From the NCBI RefSeq assembly GCF_017654505.1, contig NC_054536.1, positions 34,517,946 through 34,581,945 of the forward strand: a stretch of DNA of 64,000 bases, in the 5' to 3' direction. Below the pieces are notes generated by a model. That model saw nothing but the letters and a program-made list of their open reading frames with translations, ran no database searches and was not told where the DNA came from. The translations under genes and the position numbers were made by a program. This document shows positions 62,861 to 64,000 of the stretch, piece after piece. How positions within the stretch are numbered: position 1 is the first letter of the stretch; every line of letters starts with the position of its first letter. This stretch comes from Polyodon spathula. Its lineage: Eukaryota > Chordata > Actinopteri > Acipenseriformes > Polyodontidae.

Positions 62861-64000
62861 TTAATTACCCATTAAATAATTACCTTATTACGGCTCCAGC
62901 AACATTCCCATGAGCTACTTATAATGGGGGATTCAACCCTATCCATGCCAACAACATTGTACAAAACCGTCTTTTTGTCAGTCTCAAATAAAAATAATGA
63001 TGATGTCAGACGGCTTTCGTCTAAAACAGCACAATTTCTGGGGATTTTCTTGCCAACTACTAAAATACAATGTTACATTTTCATGTTTAATAGAAGACCA
63101 TTTTAGCTTCCTCTCTAAAAGCATCAAATTCTAAGCCCCAGAGACCTCCAGGCTGCTTGGCACTGATTATATTCTTTAAGAATTCCTTTAAAGTTCTTGA
63201 CTGGTTTTGATCTATTCCTGGCAGCAGGACTAATAGAGCAGTAATTTGATAAGACAGCAAAATCCAAGAGATTACCATGCGGAAACAACCTAAAAACCCA
63301 ACAGCTTTTATATGAATATTCTAAACCTGCACTCATTCACTTTCTTACCTAAAGCGGTCCAAAAGCATCATGTTGTACCAGCCAGCATGTGTGCACATCA
63401 CCTGGGAGCGGACATTCATAGATACATTAATTTTATGCTGTGAAAGGCATTTAAGGGTTGTGGGCAGCATTACAGGTAAAGTTTTTGGTCTGGGAGTAAC
63501 TTACCCTCTAATTTGAACACAGAGAGTAAAATGTATTTTCAGGGGGCAAAATGCAAAATTACCTTGAAGTCATGAGTAATCTCAATAAATACTGTCCAGT
63601 TTTTAGTAGTCAGGGTTATGCATTGAAAAATAGCTTTCCATTTTAACTGCAATGTTACTTTACACTACTGTACAACCACATGTGTGTAATACAAAGTTTT
63701 TTATCGGCTCAGCACATTTTTTTTTCCGAGGTACGGCAATCTCCGTGTAGAGGTACAGCTCCTAAGAGAACACTTCGTCTAAGGGAACACCATTGTGGTG
63801 TAACAGATTTTTCCCCATTGTAAATGCTCCGGCTAAAGGAACATGAACTTCACTTTAAAAAAAAACAAAAAAACAATTCGTTCACAATGGATACGTAAGG
63901 CAGGGGAATCTTTCGCCGAATAGTAAAAGAACAGGGATAGAGCAATTAGAAATGCTTTACAACCCTGCTGTAGTCATGCTACGCCACCCTAATTTTAATG
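62861..64000. other. No recognised gene
   Basis: Short minus-strand frames at 63336-63087 lack motifs. I see no repeats or RNA genes here. Confidence 0.5.

Overview
This is repeat-rich eukaryotic DNA, most likely from a fish or another aquatic vertebrate. The repeat mix points there: CR1-like LINEs with an esterase-type ORF1, Tc1/mariner transposons, PIF/Harbinger, pogo/Tigger-like and foldback elements, Gypsy-type LTR elements, many solo LTRs, and long (TA)n/(CA)n microsatellites. A non-teleost ray-finned fish such as a sturgeon would fit, but that is only an impression. I see no bacterial gene organisation, rRNA, tRNA or CRISPR array, and no complete host protein-coding gene. Two short stretches look like possible host exons, both weak: about 929-1131 and 39717-39773.

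Layout. 1-700 is a decayed CR1 reverse transcriptase. 2452-3430 is a pogo/Tigger-like element with TA target duplication. 4531-5460 is an unusual non-autonomous transposon built almost entirely from GATATC-centred palindromes. 7366-11889 is bounded by matching inverted termini and holds a broken Harbinger transposase (11.1-11.5 kb) plus a decayed minus-strand Gypsy pol (7.4-10.5 kb), apparently nested. 16.7-17.2 kb has an 80-bp near-perfect inverted repeat. 17.3-19.3 kb is an internally deleted Gypsy element in which gag is fused in frame to RNase H. 19.3-22.4 kb has two different Tc1 elements joined by microsatellites. 23.4-26.1 kb is a 5'-truncated CR1 copy whose endonuclease/RT frame is still open. 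27.0-29.9 kb has two solo LTRs of one family in opposite orientation, each with its own 5-bp target duplication.

30-47 kb is mostly AT-rich single-copy-looking DNA with a few hairpins, a 686-bp foldback element (40.0-40.7 kb) and microsatellites. 47.1-49.2 kb has a minisatellite and two more LTRs. 51.6-60.1 kb is a minus-strand LTR retroelement (LTRs, a tRNA-Trp-type primer site, gag relic) interrupted by a long CR1 copy (53.1-57.5 kb). That CR1 keeps tandem 5' monomers, an intact ORF1 and a frameshifted ORF2, and it has lost about 480 bp near its 3' end. 60.2-61.8 kb is a second copy of the first Tc1 family, again inside (TA)n. 61.9-62.6 kb is a mariner-type relic cut by another LTR. The last kilobase has nothing I recognise.

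The strongest leads are the monomer array upstream of CR1 ORF1, the inverted duplication abutting it, the GATATC-palindrome transposon, and the gag-RNase H deletion element. These are mobile-element biology rather than a host pathway.
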